Positions 7,309 to 14,314 are shown, counted from the stretch's first letter. The stretch is 16,323 nucleotides of DNA from CAZAQS01 sp964486825 (GCA_964486825.1 CAZAQS010000099.1:1-16323), one strand, 5' to 3'. Numbers and translations are program-made. The notes: generated by a model from the letters alone, not told the origin.

Positions 7309-7997
7309 GGTTGGCCCTCCTTTTCCAGGCGTTGCTCTCGGATGAGCCGCTGGGCAAGCTGCACCGCCTGGACGGCATTAGGGGCTGTACCATCAGAGTG
7401 GATGCGGGCTGCAAAGTCGGGGTTGACTGAAGCGCCTCCCACGATGACCTTGAAGCGCTGCCGCTCTCCCATGGCATCCAACAGGTTTATCAGGTCGCGC
7501 ATGAAGGGCATGGAGGTGGTCAACAGGGCCGAACAGGCGATGATATTGGCATTTACCTCCTGGGCCTTGGCGATGATAGCCTTGATCTGCACATCCACAC
7601 CCAAATCGTGCACCTCAAACCCTGATGCGGTTAACATGGAAGAGACGATATTCTTACCGATATCGTGGATATCCGTCTGGACTGTTGCGATGACGACAAC
7701 GCCTGTATCGCCGCTGTCTGTGCCAGCCAGAGCATAATGTGCCTTCAATACCGGCTCTACGACCACCATCGCAGCTTTGAGAGCACGACCCGCCAGCATA
7801 AGCTGGGGCAAGAAATAAACTCCTTGCTCGAACTTCTTTCCAACAACATCAGCGCCTGCCATCAGGCCCTGGTTTAGGATGGATAGGGGGTCTATACCGT
7901 CATCGAGGGCAGCCTGGCAAGCAGGTCCGCTGCTCTTCGCATCTCCCTTGATGATGGCTTTTTGGATATTTTCCAGGTGCTCATCTATACTTGCCAT
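7305..7997 (-). CDS. Methyltransferase corrinoid protein (cobalamin-binding, MtmC/MttC-like)
   Basis: A 230-residue soluble methyl carrier. Residues 1-90 form the helical cap domain typical of the family ('GDAKSSGPACQAALDDGIDPLSILNQGL', then 'FEQGVYFLPQLMLAGRA'). Residues 97-220 form the Rossmann-like cobalamin domain with D-x-H-x-x-G at 109-114, where His111 is the lower cobalt ligand. 'GSV/SLL'-type contacts are represented by 'CSALLTTSM' (155-163) and 'IVGGASV' (185-191). It would accept the methyl group from the MtmB homologue and hand it to the DHPS-fold enzyme. ATG 7997 is chosen for AAAGGAG at good spacing; the frame extension to 8141 overlaps the RACE gene and has no such site. It ends in an ATGA overlap with the methyltransferase gene, so the pair is made stoichiometrically. 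Confidence 0.94.
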   Translation of the reverse strand: MASIDEHLENIQKAIIKGDAKSSGPACQAALDDGIDPLSILNQGLMAGADVVGKKFEQGVYFLPQLMLAGRALKAAMVVVEPVLKAHYALAGTDSGDTGVVVIATVQTDIHDIGKNIVSSMLTASGFEVHDLGVDVQIKAIIAKAQEVNANIIACSALLTTSMPFMRDLINLLDAMGERQRFKVIVGGASVNPDFAARIHSDGTAPNAVQAVQLAQRLIREQRLEKEGQP

Positions 7998-8037
7998 AAT
8001 GCTCCTTTCGATGTTTAACCCTAAGGTATAAGGGGGG

Positions 8038-10104
8038 TTACGGATTCTCCCATCCTGGCAATTTATCCCCAAACAGCTCTTTTGCAATTGGATCAGGGAC
8101 GCGTAGTGGGGCGATCCCAACCAAATTGGGAAAGGGATCAACCATATGGGGGAAATGCAACGCCAGGAAAAATTGGTCCTGGAAGCGGGATTGAGCTGGC
8201 AGCTCGATGCGATGAATATCTCGGACCAGTACAGCCGCGGACCGGCGTTTCTCCCAATTTAACAATCCAATCAAGGCGCCGTCGCCTGCAGAGTTGCCTA
8301 CAGAATGCACCACATCTAAAGGACAGTCGGGGATCATTCCTACCAACATTGATTTAATTGGATCGATATGTGTTCCAAAACCACCGGCCAGTAAGATCCT
8401 GTCCGGCCGCTCCAACCCCAGCCTTTTCAATAAAAAGTGAGCCGCTACATACAGGGGTGCTTTGGCTAACTGGAGCTGGCGGATATCTTCCTGTGTCACG
8501 GTTATTTCCTGCCCACTGGTGGTCTGGTCCGCATCTACGAGAACATACTCCATAGACCCTGATCCCGTCTTACGCAGGTTTGGCAGATCCTCATCGGTAA
8601 ATAAACCATCAGCCTTCACGATGCCTGTCCTGTAAAGCTCGGCGACGGCGTCGATGATACCCGATCCACATATTCCGCTTGCATGAAGTGGGGCTATACC
8701 AGGCGTCCCGGACCATTCCGTATTACCGACTACCTTAACCTGAGCCCTCCGGGTCTGGTCATCAATCAAGACCCGTTCGATTGCCCCACGCGCCGCACGC
8801 ATTCCATGTTCAATATGGGCTCCTTCAAAAGCAGGCCCGGTGGGTGTCGATGTACACAGCATGCGCTCGCGGTTCCCCAACACCAGCTCAGCATTGGTGC
8901 CCACATCCACGATCAGCCAGTTCTCATCCTGTTCATGAGGGGCTTCAGCAAGGATAACGGCTGTACAATCCGCTCCAACGAATGAAGCGATCAAGGGTAG
9001 CAGATGCACCTTCCCGCCCGGGTTTACCGATACCAATCCCAGCTCGCGCGCTCGCAGATCGAGTGGTCCCTTAACAGCCGGTATATATGGGGCGCGACCC
9101 AAATCGGTTGGATCGAGACCGAGGAATAAGTGATGCATGACTGAATTTCCTACCACCACTAATTCGATGATCTCACTTGCCCTAATGCCCGCTTGCTGGC
9201 AGGCGCGCCGTGCCAGGCTATCCACAGCCTTTACGAGCGTGTTATGCAGGCTTTCCAGACCATTGGGCGCTTCACTCGCATAGGAGATGCGGGACATGAT
9301 ATCTTCCCCGAAAGCAATCTGGGGATTCATCATATCGGCTGTGGCGAGTAATTCCCCGCTATGTAGATCGCAAAGATGAGCAGCAAGCGTGGTTGTTCCG
9401 ATGTCTACTGCTAAGCCAACCAGGCGTTCTTCATAGCCTGATTCCACCCGCACGACTTCGCAGCCACCCCATACGGTAGCTGTAAGTGACCAATCCCCGT
9501 CCCGGATTGCCCGTTGCAGATCGAGTAAGGCTGGTAGATCGATTGTCAGGTGATCTACCTGTAGAGGCAGATCGCCAGTGCGGAACGTTAGCGCTTCCGC
9601 TGCTGCAAGAGCTGCTTTGAGACGCTCCCAATCGCCCTCTGGATCATCCAAAGAAGCCGGGCTAAGCTCTACGTAGAGCTTCTTAACGTTGGGATGTATT
9701 TCAACAGGCCGAGCACGGGCTGCTTTACGGACCACCTGCTGCACAGCCCGGCTGGATTCTGGCACCATCACCACCACATCACCAAGCACCCGCGCCTGGC
9801 AAGCCAGTCTTAATGCGTGCGGGTCTATTCCCTGGGCTGCCAGTCCTGCCTTTCGCCGCGCCCAATAAGCCGCTTCACTTTCCTCTATGACCGATAAGTG
9901 GTCCAGGTTGGATTGGATTCCATATTGTTCGTAGGAACCGCTTTGTACGACGACACGGCACTTTCCGCAGTTCACTCGCTCCCCACACAAGCTGCGGATC
10001 TCCACGCCGGCCGCATGAGCGGCTGTCCTAAGCTGCTGCCCATGCTCCACTTCTACCTGGATCCCCTGGGGTTGGAATACCAGCTTGTGCTTTTTGCTTT
10101 GCAT
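8038..10104 (-). CDS. Corrinoid-activating ATPase with N-terminal 2Fe-2S domain (RACE/RACo-type, DUF4445)
   Basis: A 688-residue cytoplasmic enzyme that uses electrons and ATP to reduce inactive Co(II) corrinoid back to Co(I). The N-terminal plant-type ferredoxin domain has Cys40, Cys46, Cys49 and Cys102 (C-x5-C-x2-C...C), fitting one 2Fe-2S cluster. A linker region follows, and from about residue 230 an ASKHA ATPase domain begins with the phosphate loop 'GLAVDIGTTTLAAHL'; a second loop 'LIVDVGTNAELVLG' and 'LAGGFGTHIDP' are further on. RamA of methanogens differs by having C-terminal 4Fe-4S clusters, so this is the bacterial RACE/RACo type found with O-demethylases and CFeSP. ATG 10104 has AAAGGA and lies 10 bp after the repressor stop. 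The corrinoid gene starts 40 bp after its own stop. Confidence 0.93.
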   Translation of the reverse strand: MQSKKHKLVFQPQGIQVEVEHGQQLRTAAHAAGVEIRSLCGERVNCGKCRVVVQSGSYEQYGIQSNLDHLSVIEESEAAYWARRKAGLAAQGIDPHALRLACQARVLGDVVVMVPESSRAVQQVVRKAARARPVEIHPNVKKLYVELSPASLDDPEGDWERLKAALAAAEALTFRTGDLPLQVDHLTIDLPALLDLQRAIRDGDWSLTATVWGGCEVVRVESGYEERLVGLAVDIGTTTLAAHLCDLHSGELLATADMMNPQIAFGEDIMSRISYASEAPNGLESLHNTLVKAVDSLARRACQQAGIRASEIIELVVVGNSVMHHLFLGLDPTDLGRAPYIPAVKGPLDLRARELGLVSVNPGGKVHLLPLIASFVGADCTAVILAEAPHEQDENWLIVDVGTNAELVLGNRERMLCTSTPTGPAFEGAHIEHGMRAARGAIERVLIDDQTRRAQVKVVGNTEWSGTPGIAPLHASGICGSGIIDAVAELYRTGIVKADGLFTDEDLPNLRKTGSGSMEYVLVDADQTTSGQEITVTQEDIRQLQLAKAPLYVAAHFLLKRLGLERPDRILLAGGFGTHIDPIKSMLVGMIPDCPLDVVHSVGNSAGDGALIGLLNWEKRRSAAVLVRDIHRIELPAQSRFQDQFFLALHFPHMVDPFPNLVGIAPLRVPDPIAKELFGDKLPGWENP

Positions 10105-10114
10105 GCCTGGTCCT

Positions 10115-10855
10115 TTAACCTGAACTTGAAGGTATCATCTTGCGTACCACCTTAAACGAAAAAAATTCAGGCCTGTAATATTCTTCAGAGAAGATGATGG
10201 GTTGGTTGTCAGAATTGAAGCCTATCTCAATAAATAAATGTAGAGATGAGCCTGCAAGACATGCTAAAAGCTGTGAGAGGATCTTATCTGCCGCCGTTGG
10301 GCGTACCTCAGTGATGTTATAGCTAACCCGCTGAGCACACCGGTTTTCTAAAAACGTATAAACTGGCCCATGAAGCTCTTCGGAGAGATAAGCATGCTTT
10401 ACCAGGTGCGCAGGGATAACATCTACACAGTAAATGACGGGAACGTTATCAGCCAGGAAGACATTAGAAGTGGTTATGGCTTCGTCCTCAGCACCCAATC
10501 TCAATGCTTTGGCAGCATTAGTTTCTGGCGCCCCAAGCTCTAGCCCTTTATGAACCACACTGGCGTTATGGCCTGAAGCATGAATCATTTCGACGAAGTC
10601 GTATACTTCTTCTAGTCGTGTTCGAATGTTTAGCACCTGCTGGTTTACGTAAGTACCTGCCCCGTGTTTGCGAACCAAGAGACCACTTTTGGACAGTTGC
10701 TCCATGGCCTGCCGGATTGTACCCCGGCTAACTCCCAGCAGTTTAGCCAGGCTTGGCTCAGATGGCAGGCGACCTTCACCAAACTGCTTCTCCTGTATCA
10801 TTCTCCGGATTCCTGCGGCGGTCTGGTCCACCTTCGTATATGGGTGTATTTTCAT
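10115..10855 (-). CDS. GntR/HutC-family transcriptional regulator with UTRA ligand domain
   Basis: A 246-residue regulator, first gene of the C1 operon. Residues 8-70 are the winged helix-turn-helix ('GEGRLPSEPSLAKLLGVS', 'RGTIRQAMEQLSKSGLL', wing 'RKHGAGTYV'). Residues from about 100 to 240 match the UTRA effector-binding fold ('NVFLADNVPVIYCVDVIP', a tail with 'QPIIFSEEYYRPEFFSFKV'). The family mostly represses its own operon until a small ligand binds. The ATG at 10855 has only a weak ribosome site. Two 15-bp dyads at 10865-10898 lie between its promoter and start, so autorepression is likely. Its ligand should be the imported compound or a demethylation product; this is inferred from gene order alone. 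Confidence 0.92.
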   Translation of the reverse strand: MKIHPYTKVDQTAAGIRRMIQEKQFGEGRLPSEPSLAKLLGVSRGTIRQAMEQLSKSGLLVRKHGAGTYVNQQVLNIRTRLEEVYDFVEMIHASGHNASVVHKGLELGAPETNAAKALRLGAEDEAITTSNVFLADNVPVIYCVDVIPAHLVKHAYLSEELHGPVYTFLENRCAQRVSYNITEVRPTAADKILSQLLACLAGSSLHLFIEIGFNSDNQPIIFSEEYYRPEFFSFKVVRKMIPSSSG

Positions 10856-10864
10856 ATTTTTGAA

Positions 10865-10879
10865 AGTTGTAGAACAAGT
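10865..10879. promoter_or_regulatory. Operator-like dyad 1 near the gntR start
   Basis: AGTTGT-AGA-ACAAGT, a 15-bp imperfect palindrome (one mismatched arm pair) 10 bp before the repressor ATG. It matches dyad 2 at 11 of 15 positions, including AGTTG and AACAA in the same places. A binding site for the GntR protein is the natural reading, inferred. Confidence 0.5.
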
Positions 10880-10883
10880 AATA

Positions 10884-10898
10884 AGTTGATTAACAACT
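10884..10898. promoter_or_regulatory. Operator-like dyad 2 at the expected transcription start
   Basis: AGTTG-ATTAA-CAACT has perfect 5-bp arms, placed 19 bp from dyad 1 (start to start) and directly after the -10 box on the minus strand. A repressor bound here would cover the expected start of transcription. It shares the AGTTG...AACAA core with dyad 1. Confidence 0.55.
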
Positions 10899-10912
10899 GC
10901 TATTTTTATAGC
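10899..10912. promoter_or_regulatory. Inverted repeat overlapping the -10 box
   Basis: GCTAT-TTTT-ATAGC, a 14-bp dyad with perfect 5-bp arms that contains the minus-strand -10 hexamer and touches dyad 2. It does not share the AGTTG core, so it could belong to a different regulator or simply be the AT-rich promoter itself. Confidence 0.35.
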
Positions 10913-10933
10913 AAAAATATTTCCCTATGTCAA
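10905..10933 (-). promoter_or_regulatory. Sigma-70-type promoter of the C1/ECF operon
   Basis: On the minus strand TTGACA (10933-10928, a perfect -35) is followed by exactly 17 bases and TATAAA (10910-10905, five of six consensus bases). Transcription would start near 10898, giving a leader of about 40 bases before gntR. It is the strongest promoter match I found, and all eight downstream genes are separated by at most 42 bp, so it probably drives the whole operon. Confidence 0.75.
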
Positions 10934-10984
10934 CATTTTCTTCGTGTTTTAATCTATTTTTGCATTAGCGAAACCATTTACCCC

Positions 10985-11000
10985 TAAGGGACATCCCTTA
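10985..11000. promoter_or_regulatory. Palindrome upstream of the CBS gene (copy A)
   Basis: TAAGGGA-CA-TCCCTTA: perfect 7-bp arms around two bases, 69 bp before the CBS-protein ATG. Probably an operator; the regulator is unknown. It does not resemble the AGTTG dyads on the other side of this intergenic region. Confidence 0.45.
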
Positions 11001-11007
11001 TGGTGAA

Positions 11008-11020
11008 GGGGATTATCCCC
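11008..11020. promoter_or_regulatory. Palindrome upstream of the CBS gene (copy B)
   Basis: GGGGA-TTA-TCCCC, perfect 5-bp arms around three bases, 23 bp centre-to-centre from the preceding palindrome. Both share a GGGA...TCCC core, so they may be paired half-strength sites for one regulator of the CBS gene. Confidence 0.4.
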
Positions 11021-11068
11021 CATTGACCATATCGTGGAGCTTAACGAAAATAGTAATGGAGGCTAAAG

Positions 11069-11503
11069 ATGAAAATCAGTGAAATTATGACTCCGAATGT
11101 GGAAGTAATCCACCCGGATGCCCGCCTTGTGGAGGCGGCTCAAAAAATGAAAACCCTGGATGTCGGTTCGCTGCCGGTATGTGATGGAGACCGGTTGAAA
11201 GGGATACTAACGGACAGGGATATAACGATCCGCGCTGTTGCCGAGGGTATAGACCCGAACGAGATCACCGTTCAGGATGTCATGACGCCTGAAGTAATCT
11301 ATTGTTACGAAGACCAGGAGGTAAAGGATGCGGCTCAATTGATGAGTCAAAAGCAAATCCGGCGCTTGCCGGTTCTAAACCGGCATAAGCGCCTGGTTGG
11401 TATCCTTGCTTTAGGCGACGTTTCGGTAGATTACCAGGACAATGAAATAATCGGAAAGACCCTGGAAAAGATCTCCGAGCCGTCTCGACCAGCGCGGTCG
11501 TAG
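11069..11503 (+). CDS. Two-CBS-domain protein
   Basis: A 144-residue soluble protein made almost entirely of a CBS pair: domain 1 at about 7-57 ('IMTPNVEVIHPDARLVEAAQ', 'GSLPVCDGDRLKGILTDRDI') and domain 2 at about 71-122 ('DVMTPEVIYCYEDQEVKDAA', 'RRLPVLNRHKRLVGILALGDV'). CBS pairs bind adenosyl compounds such as AMP, ATP or SAM and act as energy or metabolite sensors; the partner of this stand-alone one is not evident. ATG 11069 has GGAGG at 11058-11062. The gene faces away from the C1 operon and shares its 213-bp intergenic region, which holds separate palindromes on each side, so co-regulation is possible but not shown. It converges with the amino-acid transporter operon across a hairpin. 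Confidence 0.9.
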   Translation: MKISEIMTPNVEVIHPDARLVEAAQKMKTLDVGSLPVCDGDRLKGILTDRDITIRAVAEGIDPNEITVQDVMTPEVIYCYEDQEVKDAAQLMSQKQIRRLPVLNRHKRLVGILALGDVSVDYQDNEIIGKTLEKISEPSRPARS

Positions 11504-11544
11504 ATTGAACAAAGTCAATTTACCCATTGACAACTGAATAGAGA

Positions 11545-11579
11545 GATAACAGGCAGCCCATCAAAAGCTGTCTGTTATC
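11545..11579. terminator. Hairpin between convergent genes, possible bidirectional terminator
   Basis: A 13-bp stem (11545-11557 with 11567-11579) with a 9-base loop. The only non-Watson-Crick position is G11553 with T11571, a G-U pair in plus-strand RNA. It lies 41 bp after the CBS gene stop and 58 bp after the ATPase stop of the facing operon. Neither side has a proper U-run, so termination may be Rho-assisted. Confidence 0.5.
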
Positions 11580-11637
11580 ATGTGTATGAGCGTATAAGAG
11601 ATTGTTTATCTTACGATAAGGGTCCGTAAAAACTGCT

Positions 11638-12369
11638 TTAATGTAGAACCTTGCTCAAAAATTGTTTGGTGCGTTCTTCCTTTGGGGTTGAAAAGAGAAT
11701 TTCTGGTGTGTCCTCTTCTACGATCAAGCCTTCATCCATAAAGATTGCCCGGCTACAAGCTGCCCTGGCAAATCCCATCTCGTGAGAGACAACCACCATT
11801 GTCATGCCTTCTCGGGCAAGATCTAACATGACATCCAATACCTCTTTGATCATTTCAGGGTCCAGGGCGCTGGTAGGTTCATCAAAGAGCATGATTTTCG
11901 GGTTCATTGCCAATGCTCGGGCGATCGCGACCCGCTGTTGCTGCCCGCCTGAAAGCTGGATAGGATAAGAATCGGCTTTTTCCGGTATACCGACTTTTTT
12001 CAGAAGCTCCCTGGCGATCTCTGTGGCTTCGGCTTTGTTGCGTTTTCGTACGATGCGTTGCGCCAGGCAGATGTTTTCTATCACTGTCAGGTGAGCGAAA
12101 AGGTTGAAGGACTGGAAGACCATACCCACTTCTTGGCGCACGGCGTTGATATTTTCCGCGCTGTCCAGGGGAATGCCATCTACAACGATGGAGCCCCCAT
12201 CGTACTCTTCCAGTCGATTGATGCAGCGAAGCAAAGTAGACTTCCCCGATCCGGATGGTCCCACGATAACGATCACCTCTCCTGGATAGACTTCCAGGCT
12301 TACCCCTCTTAAGGCGTGAACGTTGCGGAAATGTTTATGCACATCTTGTATCTTTATGATCGGTTCCAT
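11638..12369 (-). CDS. Polar amino-acid ABC transporter ATPase (GlnQ/HisP-like)
   Basis: A 243-residue ATPase, full length for the family. Walker A GPSGSGKST is at 37-45, the Q-loop is 'VGMVFQSFNLFAHLTVIENI' with Gln86, LSGGQ is at 139-143, Walker B with catalytic Glu is at 159-164 and the switch histidine is His196. All sites are intact. The 'SFNLFAHLTV' segment and 'AREGMTMVVVSHEMGFA' are characteristic of polar amino-acid importers. The ATG at 12369 lies 7 bp after the permease stop, with AAAGGTAG inside the upstream gene, so the two are translated together. It is the only such ATPase in the window and may also serve the divergent binding-protein/permease pair at 14407-16181. Confidence 0.94.
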   Translation of the reverse strand: MEPIIKIQDVHKHFRNVHALRGVSLEVYPGEVIVIVGPSGSGKSTLLRCINRLEEYDGGSIVVDGIPLDSAENINAVRQEVGMVFQSFNLFAHLTVIENICLAQRIVRKRNKAEATEIARELLKKVGIPEKADSYPIQLSGGQQQRVAIARALAMNPKIMLFDEPTSALDPEMIKEVLDVMLDLAREGMTMVVVSHEMGFARAACSRAIFMDEGLIVEEDTPEILFSTPKEERTKQFLSKVLH

Positions 12370-12376
12370 GGCCGGA

Positions 12377-13201
12377 CTACCTTTCGAACGTCGTTTTCTT
12401 CTCGATTAAAGTGACAACTCGGGCTGCCACCAGGGTCAAGATCAGATATAGCAGGGCTACCATGATCCAGGTCGGTACCGGGTCGTAAGTCATTGCTGAA
12501 AACTCACGCCCGCGCCGGGTAAGATCAGAAACAGCAACCACGCTCACAAGTGACGAATCCTTTAATAGAGCCACGAACTCGTTCCCTACTGGCGGCAGGA
12601 TCACGCGCACCGCCTGGGGAATAATAACATACCGCATTCCCTGGATGTACGACATTCCCATGCTGCGAGCGGCTTCCATTTGCCCCCGGGGGATACTTTG
12701 GATACCTGCCCGGTAGATCTCACTCATATAGGCGCCATAGCAGATTACCAGGCCAATAACAGCCATTGCGTAGGGGTTGGCCCGGTAGGTTGCCAATGCC
12801 TCGATGCCTAAGGAATGCCCAACCCCCTGGATCACCTCTGGGAAGGCAAAATACCACCACATCAGTTGGACCATAAGCGGGATGCCACGTATGACTTCAA
12901 CGTACAGGGATGTCGCTCCGTTGACATAGCGGTTTTTTGAAATTCGGCCTAATCCCCCAAGTAAACCTACGACCAGTGTGATGAAGAATGAGACAAAAGT
13001 GATGGAGATCGTTACGGTAATGCCATCACTCACGAAGCGGACAATACGCTGGTAAGGATCGGGTGTCCCAAGGATCAACAGAAGTACCAGCGCCACAACA
13101 CCCGCCACCAGCCACCACCATGGGTCCAGGCGTGCTCTCGGTTCAGCGCCGGGTATCTTCAGAGCGGTTTCCTTGGATATGCTTTTTGCCTTAAGAGTCA
13201 T
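12377..13201 (-). CDS. Polar amino-acid ABC transporter permease (GlnP/HisM-like)
   Basis: A 274-residue permease with the HisM/GlnP fold. After a hydrophilic lead (1-27) there is one N-terminal membrane segment, then the block 'GITVTISITFVSFFITLVVG' and 'YVEVIRGIPLMVQLMWWYF', and the cytoplasmic EAA loop 'GQMEAARSMGMSYIQGMRYV' that docks on the ATPase. The frame is open to a TTG at 13246, but ATG 13201 avoids translating the hairpin at 13225-13257 and gives a usual-sized protein; its ribosome site is weak (GAAGAAGG). It is the second gene of its operon, between binding protein and ATPase. It is clearly paralogous to the permease at 15312-16181, with near-identical EAA loops. Confidence 0.93.
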   Translation of the reverse strand: MTLKAKSISKETALKIPGAEPRARLDPWWWLVAGVVALVLLLILGTPDPYQRIVRFVSDGITVTISITFVSFFITLVVGLLGGLGRISKNRYVNGATSLYVEVIRGIPLMVQLMWWYFAFPEVIQGVGHSLGIEALATYRANPYAMAVIGLVICYGAYMSEIYRAGIQSIPRGQMEAARSMGMSYIQGMRYVIIPQAVRVILPPVGNEFVALLKDSSLVSVVAVSDLTRRGREFSAMTYDPVPTWIMVALLYLILTLVAARVVTLIEKKTTFER

Positions 13202-13224
13202 GGGATATCGGCCTTCTTCAAATG

Positions 13225-13257
13225 CGCCTGCGAGGTTTGAGAACAACCCCGCAGGCG
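13225..13257 (-). repeat. Intercistronic RNA hairpin between binding-protein and permease genes
   Basis: A 13-bp stem (13225-13237 with 13245-13257) and a 7-base loop. The one irregular position, A33/C49 of the plus strand (13233 and 13249), becomes a G-U pair only in the minus-strand transcript, so it is built to fold in the operon mRNA. No U-run follows. It probably protects the binding-protein message or causes partial termination, giving more binding protein than permease. Confidence 0.6.
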
Positions 13258-13270
13258 GTTATTCCCTAAA

Positions 13271-14017
13271 CTACTGTCCTACAATCCACTTAATTGCCAT
13301 TTGGTCTACAACACCCTCGTCCATCAGGGCCTTCAGACCGTGATTAAATTTTTCTACCAATTCAGGCTTCGTCTTGCAAACGGCAATGCCGTAATACTCA
13401 TCTGTAAATACTTCTCCTACCATCTTCAACCGGTCTGGATTCTTTCCGACATACTCGATCGCCAGAGGGTTGTCTGCTACGGCTGCATCGATTTGACCGT
13501 TCATTACGTCCTGGTATACAAGACTGATATCATCGTAGGTTTTTAGTGTAACCCCTTCCATCTTTTCTAACTCGATGGCCCCAGTGGTGCCTAATTGTGC
13601 ACCAACAACCTTGCCTATAAGGCTGTCCTTCCCGGTGATATCGGTATTATCGAAACGGACTGTGACGATTTGCCCGGCAGCAAAGTAAGGATCGGAAAAG
13701 GCAATCGTTTCCTTGCGCTCTTCTGTGATGGTAATGGCCGAAATGGCGGCATCATATTGGCACTTGGAGAGACCCGCTAAAAGCGAGTCAAAACCAACGT
13801 TCTGAAATTCTATCTCAAGGCCTTCCTTTTCTGCAATAGCTTTCATCAACTCTACATCGAAGCCTGCCAGTTCTTTGGTCGATTCGTCCACGTACTCGAA
13901 TGGAGGCCAGGTTGCATCCATAACTACAGTGATTTTATCTGATTTGCTGGCACAACCGGTTACAAGCAGGGCAGCCAGAACCAGCACAGCCAGGGTATAT
14001 ATTGATGAGCGTTTCAT
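13271..14017 (-). CDS. Polar amino-acid binding lipoprotein (SBP family 3)
   Basis: A 248-residue substrate-binding protein. It starts MKRSS, followed by a hydrophobic segment and lipobox 'LVTGC' with Cys22 as lipidation site, so it is tethered outside the membrane. The family-3 fold is evident in 'ATWPPFEYVD' (35-44), 'LAGFDVELMKAIAE' (50-63), 'TITEERKETIAFSDPYF' with Arg101, which holds the ligand carboxylate, 'GAQLGTTGAIEL' (139-150) and Asp182 in 'VADNP', which contacts the ligand amino group. Ligand specificity cannot be read from sequence. ATG 14017 has GGAGGAAGAG; the frame continues to 14107 but this would bury the signal peptide. First gene of the binding protein-permease-ATPase operon. 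Confidence 0.93.
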   Translation of the reverse strand: MKRSSIYTLAVLVLAALLVTGCASKSDKITVVMDATWPPFEYVDESTKELAGFDVELMKAIAEKEGLEIEFQNVGFDSLLAGLSKCQYDAAISAITITEERKETIAFSDPYFAAGQIVTVRFDNTDITGKDSLIGKVVGAQLGTTGAIELEKMEGVTLKTYDDISLVYQDVMNGQIDAAVADNPLAIEYVGKNPDRLKMVGEVFTDEYYGIAVCKTKPELVEKFNHGLKALMDEGVVDQMAIKWIVGQ

Positions 14018-14069
14018 TCTCTTCCTCCGAGGATTTGTGGTTTTTGGTGATGACGAGCAAGTGAATGGG

Positions 14070-14093
14070 ACCGGGATATTAATAGATACCGGT
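14070..14093. promoter_or_regulatory. 24-bp dyad in the leader of the binding-lipoprotein operon
   Basis: Perfect outer arms ACCGG (14070-14074) and CCGGT (14089-14093) with partly symmetric AT-rich interior. Flanking GTGAA (14061-14065) and TTCAC (14093-14097) extend the symmetry loosely. It could be an operator or an mRNA leader hairpin, about 55 bp before ATG 14017. Confidence 0.35.
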
Positions 14094-14115
14094 TCACCTC
14101 CTTTCATGAAGCAGG

Positions 14116-14147
14116 TAATACCGAAATAGCCAGGTATTAAGGCCTTA
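14116..14147. promoter_or_regulatory. Clustered palindromes upstream of the binding-lipoprotein operon
   Basis: TAATACC (14116-14122) pairs with GGTATTA (14133-14139) across ten bases, and a perfect 10-bp palindrome TAAGGCCTTA (14138-14147) abuts it. The position, 100-130 bp upstream of ATG 14017, fits a regulator-binding site. No regulator family is suggested by the sequence. Confidence 0.35.
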
Positions 14148-14279
14148 CCGTTTTAGTATGAGGTCTACTTAAATTTATGTGGTATTGGCAAAATTTTTAA
14201 TCTGTGAAAAATATATCATTCTTGAGGCTTAATTTGTCCGAGTGTACTACAAATAACCGCTCGTGTCTACTTTTTCCCC

Positions 14280-14308
14280 TTGCATAAATTACAAACATCG
14301 TCTATCCT
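14280..14308 (+). promoter_or_regulatory. Candidate promoter for the second amino-acid transporter
   Basis: TTGCAT (14280-14285), a 17-base spacer and TATCCT (14303-14308) give a mediocre sigma-70 match with ideal spacing. Transcription would begin near 14315, right at the foldable leader. Other candidates in this AT-rich region cannot be excluded. Confidence 0.35.
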
Positions 14309-14314
14309 CTTAAT

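Noticed and set aside
8010..8037. A weak hairpin between RACE and corrinoid genes (AACCC...GGGTT on the minus strand).
   Set aside because: It has only five base pairs with a 13-base loop; too weak to call a terminator or regulatory element.
8142..9631. Several open frames on both strands opposite or within the RACE gene (for example 8082-8357, 8358-8555, 8683-8985 plus; 9431-9631 minus).
   Set aside because: They overlap a full-length conserved protein, show no family features and lack ribosome sites; they are frame shadows.
13202..13246. Longer permease start at TTG 13246.
   Set aside because: It would place the start codon inside the second arm of the hairpin at 13225-13257 and adds a non-family leader; ATG 13201 is preferred although its ribosome site is weak.
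13875..14129. A plus-strand open frame of 84 codons across the start of the binding lipoprotein and its leader.
   Set aside because: It is antisense to the signal-peptide region, has no ribosome site and no recognisable features.
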